A stretch of 64,000 nucleotides of DNA from Streptomyces sp. NBC_00091 (GTDB taxonomy: Bacteria; Actinomycetota; Actinomycetes; Streptomycetales; Streptomycetaceae): the NCBI RefSeq assembly GCF_026343185.1, contig NZ_JAPEMA010000001.1, positions 3,410,001-3,474,000 on the forward strand, written 5' to 3'. Made by a program: the position numbers and the translations under genes. The notes beneath the pieces are model-generated. The model did not search any database. It saw only the letters and a list, made by a program, of their open reading frames with translations, and was not told the origin of the DNA. Below are positions 37,036 to 45,854 of the stretch, piece by piece (the stretch's first letter is position 1; every line of letters starts with the position of its first letter).

Positions 37036-37047
37036 TGCAAAATTGCA
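37036..37047. promoter_or_regulatory. TGCAA-AA-TTGCA operator candidate
   Basis: Five-base inverted arms in an AT-rich patch lie midway between the divergent ATP-binding and XRE genes. The site is a likely autoregulatory target for the XRE protein. Confidence 0.4.
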
Positions 37048-37127
37048 CACTCGGGCGGGGCGAAGGTGACATCCGGTGACGGCGCACGGCAGACTGTCGG
37101 CCATATGGTGAGCGGGGAGGAGGGCCA

Positions 37128-37994
37128 GTGAGTGCGCCCACGGTGCGCCGGCGCAGGCTTGGCGGAAGGCTGCGAGAGCTGCGCGGCTCCCTCACCCTCG
37201 ACGACGTCGCCGAGAGGTCAGGCGGGAAGTTCGGCACGCACAAACTGAGCCGACTGGAGACGGCGAAGGTCGCGGCCAAGCAGCAGGACATCGACGAGCT
37301 ACTCAGCTTGTACGCGGAGTTGGGTCGCGAGATCGACGACGAACTGCGAGCGGCCCTCTTGGCGCTCACCAAAGAGAGCGTGCAGCGTGGTTGGTGGCAC
37401 TCGTACCGTGGCGTCATCAGTCCGGCCTACGAGGATCTGATCTCGCTCGAGGCCGAAGCCACATGTGCCAAGTGCTGGCAACTCGGAGCGATCCCGGGTC
37501 TCCTCCAGACGTCTGAGTATGCCCGCGAGATCATCAAGGCGACCGCCATGTCAGACGACATCCAGGCCAAGGTCGACGCTTTGGTCGAGGTGCGCCTCGC
37601 GAGACAGGCCGTTCTGACCCGTGAGAATCCGTTGAAGCTCTGGGTCGTGATCGCCGAGGGCGCCCTTCGCACGCGAACGGCAGATCTCTCGGTCATGGAT
37701 GAACAGCTGAGCCGCCTGCTGGCGATGGGCAAGCGGCCGAACATCGACATCCAAGTCCTGAGATCGGACGCGCCGCTGCATGTCGGACAGGTCGGAAGCT
37801 TCTCCATCCTGGGGTTCGACGATCACAACGACCTGGATGTCGTCCACACCGAGATGCTTACCGCTGCCGCCACGTACGTCGAGCAACGACAGGAGGTCGC
37901 GATGTATCGAGACGCTGCACAGCGGCTCGCGGCTGTGGCCGAGTCTGTCGAGAGGTCGGCAGAAATGATCACGGAGATCAGGAAGGCCCTTTGA
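37128..37994 (+). CDS. XRE-family regulator with DUF5753 domain
   Basis: This is a 288-residue regulator. The N-terminal helix-turn-helix (about 10-70: RRLGGRLRELRGSLTLDDVA, then SRLETAK) is followed by the DUF5753 sensor-like domain. That domain has YEDLISLEAEATCAKCWQ, the hallmark IPGLLQTSEYARE, VVIAEGALR, and a C-terminal YVEQRQEVAMYRDAAQRLAA. GTG 37128 follows GGGGAGGAGGG. These regulators pair with DUF397 proteins (as WhiJ- and AbaA-like systems do) to repress or time development and antibiotic production. The DUF397 gene follows 22 bases later. Confidence 0.94.
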   Translation: MSAPTVRRRRLGGRLRELRGSLTLDDVAERSGGKFGTHKLSRLETAKVAAKQQDIDELLSLYAELGREIDDELRAALLALTKESVQRGWWHSYRGVISPAYEDLISLEAEATCAKCWQLGAIPGLLQTSEYAREIIKATAMSDDIQAKVDALVEVRLARQAVLTRENPLKLWVVIAEGALRTRTADLSVMDEQLSRLLAMGKRPNIDIQVLRSDAPLHVGQVGSFSILGFDDHNDLDVVHTEMLTAAATYVEQRQEVAMYRDAAQRLAAVAESVERSAEMITEIRKAL

Positions 37995-38016
37995 GTCGCA
38001 CGCTGACGACGCATCC

Positions 38017-38208
38017 GTGCTCCCAGTGACCTGGTGGAAGTCGTCGCGCGGTGACGCCGCTGCGCAGTGCGTCGAGTGCGGCATCGTCGATGCTGCTGAG
38101 CAGATCGCCGCTGTGCGGGACAGTAAGGTCCCGACGGGTCCGGCTGTGCTGCTCTCGTATGCCGCGTTCGGTGGTTTCGTCGAAGGCGTCAAGCGCGGAG
38201 CCCTGTAG
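38017..38208 (+). CDS. DUF397 protein
   Basis: This is a 63-residue protein from GTG 38017. The pattern WWKSSRGDAAAQCVECGIVD, with VRDSKVPTGPAVLLSYAAF, matches DUF397, whose members are small partners of DUF5753-type XRE regulators. It lies 22 bases after that regulator gene on the same strand. Two cysteines (CVEC) stand where most members have one. Confidence 0.9.
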   Translation: MLPVTWWKSSRGDAAAQCVECGIVDAAEQIAAVRDSKVPTGPAVLLSYAAFGGFVEGVKRGAL

Positions 38209-38237
38209 CGGCCCCAAACGTGGCGAAGCTACCCCGT

Positions 38238-38265
38238 CCCGTCCCGGCCAGGCGGCCGGGACGGG
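38238..38265. terminator. terminator after DUF397 gene
   Basis: A perfect 12-bp stem, CCCGTCCCGGCC with its complement, has a four-base loop and lies 30 bases after the stop. Confidence 0.85.
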
Positions 38266-38479
38266 CGGCGGATCCACCGCTAAGGGGGACCGGTAGCCGT
38301 CGCGACGGTTGCCGACCTTGACGAGGAGGATGACGAGCCCGCCGTCAGTGCATCGAGTGCACGGGAACGTGCTCGGGCGGCGCGGTTCGGGGCGGCGCAT
38401 GACTCATGATCAGCTATTGGTCAGGGCGTGACCGGAAAGGGATTTGCCCTTCCGTTGGGTGTTGTTAGGGTCTCGATAG

Positions 38480-38519
38480 GTGGCCTGACCAGCCGCCTAG
38501 ATCCGTGGCCTGACCAGCC
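38480..38519 (+). repeat. 15-bp direct repeat, 25-base spacing
   Basis: Two exact copies of GTGGCCTGACCAGCC lie upstream of the ALF operon. The first is followed by GCC and the second by ACG. They could be a tandem binding site. Confidence 0.7.
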
Positions 38520-38597
38520 ACGCAGTGTGGCATGGTGGCTGATATTGCACCCTGCTGCTGCAATGTTCCATTGCGCGGGTTCCGGGGGGAACGAATC

Positions 38598-38687
38598 GTG
38601 AGGAAATCTTCGGCATGCTCGGACACTTTCACGTCCGGGTCCGCGTGCGCGTCCGTATCGACGCTGTGCAGCGCCGTTCTGCCATAG
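38598..38687 (+). CDS. possible Ser/Thr/Cys-rich small peptide
   Basis: GTG 38598 follows a GGGGGG run by about six bases and opens 29 codons to TAG. The peptide (start VRKSSACSDTFTSGS) has three cysteines and eleven Ser/Thr residues. That composition recalls a lanthipeptide core or a regulatory leader peptide, but no modification enzyme is nearby and it may be spurious. Confidence 0.25.
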   Translation: MRKSSACSDTFTSGSACASVSTLCSAVLP

Positions 38688-38869
38688 CCGGCCGCCCTCT
38701 TCTTTGATCCGGCTGGTGCGCGCGCCTGTTGGGCGCGCTCCTGCGGCCTTCCCTCGTTTCTGTCACCGGGAAGGCAGTCTCCTACGTTCCCGTGCCCCTC
38801 GGCCTGCTCTGAGCCGTGCTCACCGGAGCGGGCCGCCTCTTACCGTGACGAAATAAGGACTATCTAACT

Positions 38870-40486
38870 GTGTTGCGCAGAAATAAAATGCGAACTGGTA
38901 TTCGACAGAATGTCATACGTGCGGTCACGGGCACCACCGCGATGGCGGCGGTCCTCGCGTTGGGCTCCGAGAGCGTGGTGTTCGCCGTGCCGACGCCTCC
39001 GCACAAGGTGGCGCGGGCCGTGGGCATCGGCACCAGCGATACCGAGCGCGTCGCGGCCGCCGCTGTGGTTCGGCTTGACCCGACGGCGGACGTCATGCTC
39101 CTGAGCGACTACGACTTCATCCACGCCCTGTGGCAGAAGGCGAGCGACGCCGGGGAGAGGCTCGACTCCGTGCGCACGGCCGCGGAGAAGGCACTGGCCA
39201 GTACCGTGGCGGCCGACCACGTCTCGTTCATCGTCACCGGTGTTCACGACGCGCTGAAGTTGGACCAGAAGCGCGAGCGTGACAAGGCCGAGGCCGCGCG
39301 CGCGGCGCGGCAGGCCCGGCAGAGTGTCCTCACCGTGATCGGCATCCCGAGCACCCCAGAGCTGCTGGCCCTCAGCGACGACAACTTCATCCGGGCCCTT
39401 ATCCGGCACCAGTCCTCGGGCATCGAGGTGCGCGCCGCCGCCACGCGTGCCCTGCAGGGTGACGAAGCCGCTTGGCGGGAGTTCATCGTCAACGGGGCGC
39501 GCGCGGCCCACAAGAAGGACGTGGACCGGGAGCTCGCGGAGCTGGAGGAGAATAACCGCAAGGAGGCGGAGCTCCGCCGGAACCAGGCTGCGCGCAAGAA
39601 CGTCGCCGCTCTGTTCCGCGTTCCGATGACAGCGGGTCTGCTGGAGGTGAGCGACGACAACTTCCTCCGCGAGATGCTGCGGCAGGCGCCGGCGGACCTG
39701 AAGGACTCAGAGCTGTACCGGGCCGCCCAGAAGGCGGTGCTCAGCACCAAGGCCGCTGACTGGCTGGACTTCCTCTACACCGGCGCCGACGCGGCCTACA
39801 AGCGCGATGACGACGCAAGGCGCAAGAAGCTTGCGGAGGCCAACCGCATGCTGGCCCAGCAGATCCTCGCCACGGCCAAGGAGCGCGGCTTCAACCCGAA
39901 CCTCGTGGCATCGGCGGAGAAGGCCCTGGCGGCCGGTGACGTACAGGTCGCGGAATTCCTCTCGGAGGAGGGCCAGAAGCGGGCCCGGCGGCAGACTCTG
40001 TTGTTCGGGGTCCGGGACCCCCAGGACCCATTGAAGGGGTTCCCTCTGCGCCACACCGGTGTCAGCGGGGGGACGATCTCCGCCGGTCCGGTGACCTCGG
40101 ACAGCTCGCAGGACATGCGGGAAAACGCGACGTGGCTCGTCGTGCCGTCGCTGGCGGGCCAGGCCGGCTGCTTCTCGTTCGAGGCGGCGAGCAAGCCCGG
40201 CCATTACATCAAGGGCACCGTCAACCGGGGAGCGGTGGTCCTGGGGGCGAACGACAACACCGCGGCCTTCCGCAACAGCGCCACCTGGTGTTTCGATGAC
40301 TTCACGAAGGGCATCTGGTACGGCCACCCCGACTCTGCCGTGTTCACCTGGTCGGTTGCCGACAAGTTCAAGGTCCGGCTGGACCAGCGCAACGAGCTGG
40401 TGACGGGCCCGCCGGCGTCGACTGGAGGCTCGCTGGGGTTCGTCGGCTACCAGGGGTGGGCCGTCACCGACCCGCTCGCCCCGTGA
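38870..40486 (+). CDS. secreted ALF-repeat protein with AbfB-like C-terminal domain
   Basis: This is a 538-residue protein from GTG 38870 (AAGGA 11 bases before). The first codons are unusually AT-rich. The signal peptide ends near VFAVPT. Three ALF repeats (about 65-125, 160-220 and 250-310) have the form LSDDNFIRALIRHQSS...VRAAATRAL...FIVNGARAAH, each followed by a charged helix. After a further helical stretch, residues about 375-538 form a beta-trefoil resembling AbfB, the arabinofuran-binding domain (CFSFEAASKPGHYIKGTV, then LGANDNTAAFRNSATW). It has no enzyme motif, so it is a likely wall- or glycan-bound scaffold. The stop overlaps the next gene (GTGA). Confidence 0.85.
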   Translation: MLRRNKMRTGIRQNVIRAVTGTTAMAAVLALGSESVVFAVPTPPHKVARAVGIGTSDTERVAAAAVVRLDPTADVMLLSDYDFIHALWQKASDAGERLDSVRTAAEKALASTVAADHVSFIVTGVHDALKLDQKRERDKAEAARAARQARQSVLTVIGIPSTPELLALSDDNFIRALIRHQSSGIEVRAAATRALQGDEAAWREFIVNGARAAHKKDVDRELAELEENNRKEAELRRNQAARKNVAALFRVPMTAGLLEVSDDNFLREMLRQAPADLKDSELYRAAQKAVLSTKAADWLDFLYTGADAAYKRDDDARRKKLAEANRMLAQQILATAKERGFNPNLVASAEKALAAGDVQVAEFLSEEGQKRARRQTLLFGVRDPQDPLKGFPLRHTGVSGGTISAGPVTSDSSQDMRENATWLVVPSLAGQAGCFSFEAASKPGHYIKGTVNRGAVVLGANDNTAAFRNSATWCFDDFTKGIWYGHPDSAVFTWSVADKFKVRLDQRNELVTGPPASTGGSLGFVGYQGWAVTDPLAP

Positions 40487-41646
40487 CGGGCACGCTGCGT
40501 GAACCTCCGCTGGGCAGAGCCGTCCGCGCCGGGCTGACCGCCGCCACGGCCGTCGCAGCGGTCGCGGGGACCCTCGCTGGGAGTCCGGCCCAGGCCCAGG
40601 ACATCCCGGGCGAGGAGACGTTCGTACGGGCGTCGGCCGCAGTGCCCGCAGTCCTCTCCTCTTCGGCGGATCCGGGAGCGGCGGAGGCGATGCTGGCTGC
40701 AGCGGCTGCCGGAGCGCGCGCCGAGGTACAGCGGATCGCTTTGTCGGGGCTCCCGGCGGAGCTGCGGACGTCGGCGTGGAACGCGCTGCGCAGTACCCGG
40801 GGCGATGTGGCCATCACCGACTGGCTGGCCCCGGACGGGGGCTTCGATCAGGCCAAAAAGCGGCTGAGGGACGCCCGTTCCCGCAATCGGCAGTTCTGCG
40901 AACGCGTCGTACGCACCCACCCCGCGGAGTTCGCACCGCAGACCCGCGCTGCGGCGGAGCGGGCCCTGAAGGGTTCGGATGCCGACCGGGCCGCGTTCGT
41001 AAAGACCGGCTACGCCCAGGCACAGCAGAGTGACCGGGTCGCCCGGGATGCGGCTGCCGCCGAGCGGCAGGCGGTGCTGGACCGCGACCGGGAATTCGTA
41101 GGGTCGCTGGCCGAGCACGATCCGGGCGAGCAGGTCCGGGTTGCGGCGCAGTGGGCGCTCCGGCCCGGAGCCGCGGACGAGGACGTCCGGGAGTTCTACG
41201 GGTTCGGCTGGGTGACCGGTGCAACCCTCGACCTGGAGGGCCACCGGCTGCGCACCACGGACTCCGAGGCGCTGCGCCACCGCACGCTCGCGGTCCTGAG
41301 CAGGACCGCGACCGAAGCCGAGGCGGCACTGCGCGACGCGACCGACGCCGCTGCGGCCCGTGACCGGGCGGAACGTGCCTGGCAGGCCGTGGCTTCGCTC
41401 GCCCGTGATGCCCAGACCGCCTGGCAGGCGGAGCGGAAGCACGCGGCGCAGCAGGCTGAGAACTGGCAGCGCGTCCAGGTCCTCGCCCTGGCCGACGCGC
41501 GGGAGATGTGGAAGCTCCTCGCCGAGCCCGCCGAAGCGAACCGGCAGTCCTGGGTCAAGGAGGAACAGACCGCGGTCGGTTCCGCGGCGTTCTGGCAGGA
41601 CATCCTCGGCCGGGCCCGCGACGGCGAGACCCGCGTGAAGGGCTGA
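40483..41646 (+). CDS. secreted ALF-repeat protein
   Basis: This is a 387-residue protein. GTG 40483 overlaps the upstream stop, so the two are co-translated. The signal peptide ends near AQAQD. ALF-type segments follow (ARAEVQRIALSGLPAELRTS; FAPQTRAAAERALKGSDADR, with AAFVKTGYAQAQ; then VRVAAQWALRPGAADEDVRE). From about residue 265 to the end it is a continuous coiled coil (ATEAEAALRDATDAAAARDR onward). No toxin or binding domain is evident, so it may pair with the long coiled coil of the next protein. The next gene begins 206 bases on. Confidence 0.8.
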   Translation: MTGTLREPPLGRAVRAGLTAATAVAAVAGTLAGSPAQAQDIPGEETFVRASAAVPAVLSSSADPGAAEAMLAAAAAGARAEVQRIALSGLPAELRTSAWNALRSTRGDVAITDWLAPDGGFDQAKKRLRDARSRNRQFCERVVRTHPAEFAPQTRAAAERALKGSDADRAAFVKTGYAQAQQSDRVARDAAAAERQAVLDRDREFVGSLAEHDPGEQVRVAAQWALRPGAADEDVREFYGFGWVTGATLDLEGHRLRTTDSEALRHRTLAVLSRTATEAEAALRDATDAAAARDRAERAWQAVASLARDAQTAWQAERKHAAQQAENWQRVQVLALADAREMWKLLAEPAEANRQSWVKEEQTAVGSAAFWQDILGRARDGETRVKG

Positions 41647-41734
41647 TCACCCCGCAGGTGACCAGCGCCGACGCGCCCGGCCGCGCCCGCCGGATCCCGG
41701 CACGGCACGGCACGCCGGACCGTCCTCGAGGCAC

Positions 41735-41772
41735 GGGTGCTCCGCCCCTTTCAGCACAGGGGTGGGGCACCC
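41735..41772 (+). terminator. hairpin between second and third ALF genes
   Basis: GGGTGC...CCCCT pairs with AGGGG...GCACCC around an eight-base loop with a small internal loop. It may attenuate transcription into the toxin-like gene. Confidence 0.5.
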
Positions 41773-41852
41773 GCCCCCTTTTTCCCGGCACTCTTGCCAG
41801 CCCTGCGCGGCCGCCATGCCCCTTATCGCCACCATCGGAGGAGATCCTTCTC

Positions 41853-44800
41853 ATGAGAGCACGACTTCGGCCAGGCGCCGGAGGACGACCGGGCCGTTTC
41901 CGTACGGCCCTCGCCAAGGCGGTGTCCACGACCGTGGCCGCCGCCGTACTGGGCGGGCTCGCCACGCCCGCCCAGGCGGCCGTACCCGCAGCGGAGAGCC
42001 TCACCTCCGCCCAGGCGGCCGCGCTGTTAGCCGTGGTCGCCCGGATGAAGGCGGACGCCCCCGCACCCGTGGCCCCGCAGACCTCGCTGGCCCGGCTCAG
42101 TGCCGATGCCGACCGCCGACTGGTGGAGGACTACGCGGAGTTCGACGAGGAGGAGGAAGTCCGCGAGGCCGCCAGGAAGGCGCTGGCGAGCACCGACCCC
42201 AACGCAATCCGCGACTTCCTGCAGCGGGGCGAAGCCGAGGCTCGCCAGCGAGCCAAGGACAAGCGGAACGCCACCGACACCGAGAACCGCAAGAAGATCG
42301 AGGCGCTGCGCGGCACGGGCGGCCCATATTTCAACGCCGAGGTGGAACGCGTCCTGAAGGCCACCGCGCAGGACCGCGCGGACTTCCTGGCCTTCGGCGC
42401 GGACATCGCCCGCCAGCGCGACAAGACGACCCAGGACAACGACCGCAAACGGGCCGAGGAGAACCGCAAGCGCGTCGAATTGCTCGCCGCCACCGGCGGC
42501 CAGGAGGTGAAGGCGGCCGCCCGGCTCGCCCTCGCCTCCGGTGATGACAAGGCGATCGCGGAGTTCCTGGACAAGGGCTACGCGATCGCCGCGCAGAAGG
42601 ACGCCGACGAGCGGGCCGCGCGGGAGAAGGAGCAGAAAGAGACCCTAGAGGCGGCGGAACGGCTGCGCAAGCTCGCCGAAAACTCCGCCCGCGCCGCGGA
42701 GGCCCGTACCAAGCTGATCGCCGCGCACGGGGATGCCGTACGCGCGCTGAAGAACTCCTCCAACGCCATGAGCCTGGCGGCCGCCGCCTCGCGGGATGCC
42801 GACCGGCTGCTCGCCGGGGACCGGGCCGGCAAGCGGGTGTCGGACTACACGGAGGTGAAGAAGGACGTCGTCCGGCAGGTCGGCTTCGCCGACACCGCCG
42901 CCAAGCAGGCCCAGGTGGCCGCCGGGCAGGCCAAGGTGCAGGCCGAGATCCTTGTCGAGACCGGGCTGGCCCACGGCACCCAGTGGTCGGACGTGGCCAC
43001 CGGTATCTCCGCGGCTGCGGAAGCAGCCCTGCGCGCCACCCAGACCGCCCAGCACGCAGTCGACGCCGCTGCCGCGGACGCCGCCGGCCTCGACTCGGCG
43101 AACCAGGCCCAGCTGCACGAGCAGCAGGCCAAGGCATGGCGCGACAATGCCGAGGAGCACGCCAAGGCCGCATCCGAACTGGCCCGCCAGGCCGAGAAGC
43201 AGGCCAAAACCGCGGCCGACGCCGCAACCAAGAGCCGGCAGGCCCGCATCGATGCGGAGCAGGCCGAGAAGACGGCCTGGGAACACGCCCGCAAGACCCG
43301 CGACGCTCGGGTGGAGGCCCAGCGACAGGCCAAGATCGCTGACGAGCAGCAGGCCATCGCCCAGAACGAGCGCAATCTGGCCGCTGTGGCACGGGCCCGG
43401 TCCGAACGGGAGCGGGACGCAGCAGCGCAGGCGAGAACGCGAGCGGACGACGAGGCGCGTACGGCTTCGGCCAGGCGGTCCGAGGCGCAGGCCGCCGCGT
43501 CCACCGCCGCGGACATGCGCACACGGGCGGCGACACAGGAGGACAAGGCCTCCACGGCCGCCAAGCTGGCCCAGGACGAGGAGACCAAGGCCCGCGACGC
43601 GAGGAACAAGGCGTACGAGGCGGAACGGCTGCACAAGGCGGAGGAAGCGCGGGCCCGGGCCACCGAGGCGCTGGCTGCCGCGGCGAGCGGCACGTCCGAC
43701 GCCGCTCTGGCGCGGCAGGCCGCGGACGCGGCGCGGGCCGACGCCAACGCCGCCGGCAGCGCGGCCGTCACCGCCCGCACCGCCGCCGACGCGGCCTCCG
43801 GGGCGGCGATGAGGTCCCGGTCAGCAGCCATTGAAGCGGCGGGTGCCGCCTCACGGGCCCGCGCTGCGGCGGCCGAGGCCGGCGCGCACGCCTCGCGGGC
43901 CGGCGCTGCCGCGAACACCGCCGAGGCTGCCGCCTTCGCCGCGAGCGCGGCGGCGAACAAGGCCGAGGCCCAGGCCGGGCGAACGCGCGCCGCGGCCCAG
44001 CAGGCGAACGCCAAGGCGGCCGAGGCCACCGCGCAGGAGAACCGCGCGGGCACCGCCGCCCACACGGCCGCCCGACTGGCCGGGCTGACCGCGATCGAAG
44101 CCAACCACGCCCTCCAGGCGGCCAACCGCACCCGGGACGAGGCCGACGGGGCCACCCGCGAGGCGGCCATGGCACAGCTCCAGTCCACCATCGCGGTCCA
44201 GGCCGCCACCGGGGCCCGGACCACGGCGGCGGGCATCGTCGATCCGGCCAACACCGCCATCACGCTCACCGCGCCCTTCGCCGGCAAGGACCTCGACGCC
44301 GACTTCGCCGCGGCGGTGGCGGGCGCCGCACTGAAGATGGGCAAAGAGCAGCTCGCCTCCGCGGAAGCCAAAGCCGCCGAGGCGGTCAAGGCCGCCGAGG
44401 ACGCCGACGCGGCGGCGAAGCGGGCGAACACACAGGTGGCACCCGCTTTCAAGGCAGCCGCCGCTGCAGCCCGCTCGACGGCGGACGCCGCGCGTTCGTC
44501 GGCAGCCGCGACGGCATCGGCGGCTCAGGCGGCGGACGACGGTGCGAAGGCCAGAGCGGCCGCGACACGGGCCAACGAGGCCGACGCGCAGGCCCAAACC
44601 GACGCGCAGCAGGCTCGCCAGGCTGCGAAGGACGCCTACGCGGACGCGGCAGCCGCACGTACGGCGGCCACCCAGGCCGAAGCCGAGGCGGAACGCGCCA
44701 GGACCGCCGCCACTGAGGCGGAGAACCAGGCCGCTGCGGCAGCCGCCGCCGCCACCCAGGCCGAGAAGGAAGCGAACACCGCCCAGAGCGCCGCCACCCA

Positions 44801-45854
44801 GGCGGAGAAGGACGCCACCGCCGCCGCCAAACTCGCCACCTCCGCCGAAGAACACGCCAAGTCCGCAGAGACCGCGGCCAAGAACGCCAACCAGCACGCC
44901 CGCGAAGCCGACGACGCGGCCAAGAAAGCCGAGGAAGACCAGCGCGAACAGCAACGCAAGGAGCGCGAGGAAGCCGCGAAGACCAAGGAGAAGAGCACCG
45001 GCCCACCCGTCTCGCCGGAGGAAACGGAGCGCAAGGCGCTCGAAGCGGCTGGCATCACCCCCGAGGAGTACCAGGCGGCCCGAGCGCTCGTCGAGAAGGA
45101 CCTCATCGACTACCTACTGGAGAACGGCGCCGAGATCCTCGTCGAACTCTTCCTCGAGGACATCAAGGCCTGCATCGACGATCCCGACATCCCGACCTGC
45201 CTCTGGGCCATCGTCCAGAACCTCGGCCCAGCCAAGGCCGTCAAGATCGCCAGCAAGCTCCCGAGGATCGCGAAGGCCATCGCCGGGATCAACACCTTCC
45301 TCGACAAGTCAGCCAAGGCGAAGAAGCTCATCCAAAAGGGCGAGAAAATCGTCGAGCAGATCAGGAGGGGGATTCCTGACTGTCTTATAGATAGGGTCAA
45401 GGGCAAGAATCCGGGCCCCGCCCCGAAATCCGGCATGCGGATGGCTGGCGCCGACGGAAAGGATAAGGGCAAGGATAAGGATGACGACTGCCCGGCCATC
45501 GGACTCTCCATCTACCGCACCCCAAAGATGGTCGACAAGGAATACGAGGAAAAGAATGGCCCTAACCCAGCCTCACACACCACTGGTGACGCCTCGGTCT
45601 ACTTTGGAGAGCGCAGCATCGCCGAGGAATACATCGGCAGCGGCAGCGGACCCTACGCAGATGGCATGTTCAGGTATGATATGGCGCCGGAGTTCCTGGC
45701 GACATTCGCCGATACTGCTGGGCGCTACGACTGGAAGGGCCCGAACGGCAGCCCGCGCATCGAGTTCGTGATTCCCGTCAGTCGACTGAAGGAGTTCAAC
45801 TCGCTCACGGTGAATCGAAAGTGGCTGAAGAACGGGAAGGACGACGGCAAATGA
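41853..45854 (+). CDS. large secreted ALF-repeat coiled-coil protein with polymorphic toxin-like C-terminus; contains a TTA codon
   Basis: This is a 1333-residue protein. ATG 41853 follows GGAGGAG, and the signal peptide ends in AQA. ALF repeats (about 75-255) precede about 800 residues of Ala/Glu/Lys/Arg-rich coiled coil. Then comes a pre-toxin region (about 1060-1190, with ACIDDPDIPTCLWAIVQNLG) and a Lys/Asp-rich hinge. A compact C-terminal domain of about 120 residues ends the protein (IGLSIYRTPKMVDKEYEE; DASVYFGERSIAEEYIG; RIEFVIPVSRLKEFN). This order is typical of polymorphic toxins. The tip is more AT-rich than the rest, as if exchanged. Its fold is unassigned; the Arg near the start and the Glu-containing last strands would suit an ADP-ribosyltransferase. 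Codon 59 (42027-42029) is TTA. The stop overlaps the immunity gene (ATGA). Confidence 0.85.
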   Translation: MRARLRPGAGGRPGRFRTALAKAVSTTVAAAVLGGLATPAQAAVPAAESLTSAQAAALLAVVARMKADAPAPVAPQTSLARLSADADRRLVEDYAEFDEEEEVREAARKALASTDPNAIRDFLQRGEAEARQRAKDKRNATDTENRKKIEALRGTGGPYFNAEVERVLKATAQDRADFLAFGADIARQRDKTTQDNDRKRAEENRKRVELLAATGGQEVKAAARLALASGDDKAIAEFLDKGYAIAAQKDADERAAREKEQKETLEAAERLRKLAENSARAAEARTKLIAAHGDAVRALKNSSNAMSLAAAASRDADRLLAGDRAGKRVSDYTEVKKDVVRQVGFADTAAKQAQVAAGQAKVQAEILVETGLAHGTQWSDVATGISAAAEAALRATQTAQHAVDAAAADAAGLDSANQAQLHEQQAKAWRDNAEEHAKAASELARQAEKQAKTAADAATKSRQARIDAEQAEKTAWEHARKTRDARVEAQRQAKIADEQQAIAQNERNLAAVARARSERERDAAAQARTRADDEARTASARRSEAQAAASTAADMRTRAATQEDKASTAAKLAQDEETKARDARNKAYEAERLHKAEEARARATEALAAAASGTSDAALARQAADAARADANAAGSAAVTARTAADAASGAAMRSRSAAIEAAGAASRARAAAAEAGAHASRAGAAANTAEAAAFAASAAANKAEAQAGRTRAAAQQANAKAAEATAQENRAGTAAHTAARLAGLTAIEANHALQAANRTRDEADGATREAAMAQLQSTIAVQAATGARTTAAGIVDPANTAITLTAPFAGKDLDADFAAAVAGAALKMGKEQLASAEAKAAEAVKAAEDADAAAKRANTQVAPAFKAAAAAARSTADAARSSAAATASAAQAADDGAKARAAATRANEADAQAQTDAQQARQAAKDAYADAAAARTAATQAEAEAERARTAATEAENQAAAAAAAATQAEKEANTAQSAATQAEKDATAAAKLATSAEEHAKSAETAAKNANQHAREADDAAKKAEEDQREQQRKEREEAAKTKEKSTGPPVSPEETERKALEAAGITPEEYQAARALVEKDLIDYLLENGAEILVELFLEDIKACIDDPDIPTCLWAIVQNLGPAKAVKIASKLPRIAKAIAGINTFLDKSAKAKKLIQKGEKIVEQIRRGIPDCLIDRVKGKNPGPAPKSGMRMAGADGKDKGKDKDDDCPAIGLSIYRTPKMVDKEYEEKNGPNPASHTTGDASVYFGERSIAEEYIGSGSGPYADGMFRYDMAPEFLATFADTAGRYDWKGPNGSPRIEFVIPVSRLKEFNSLTVNRKWLKNGKDDGK

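Larger units (their letters stand above)
38266..38869 (+). promoter_or_regulatory. long leader region upstream of ALF-repeat operon
   Basis: About 600 bases lie between the terminator and the first ALF gene. They hold a 15-base direct repeat, GTGGCCTGACCAGCC (38480-38494 and 38505-38519, 25-base period), a possible 29-codon ORF (38598-38687) and an AT-rich stretch just before the GTG start. Composition is lower in GC than the backbone. Promoters of the ALF operon should lie here. I see no strong -35/-10 pair. Confidence 0.4.

Noticed and set aside
37978..38400. Minus-strand frame of 140 codons over the DUF397 gene
   Set aside because: The + strand DUF397 pattern is clear, and the frame crosses a strong terminator.
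38598..38687. Lanthipeptide biosynthetic locus
   Set aside because: No LanM/LanB/LanC-like or protease gene is near the Cys-rich ORF. It is kept only as a low-confidence ORF.
42331..44954. Several long minus-strand frames opposite the coiled-coil gene
   Set aside because: Ala-rich coding on the + strand gives open complementary frames. They have no signal or motif.
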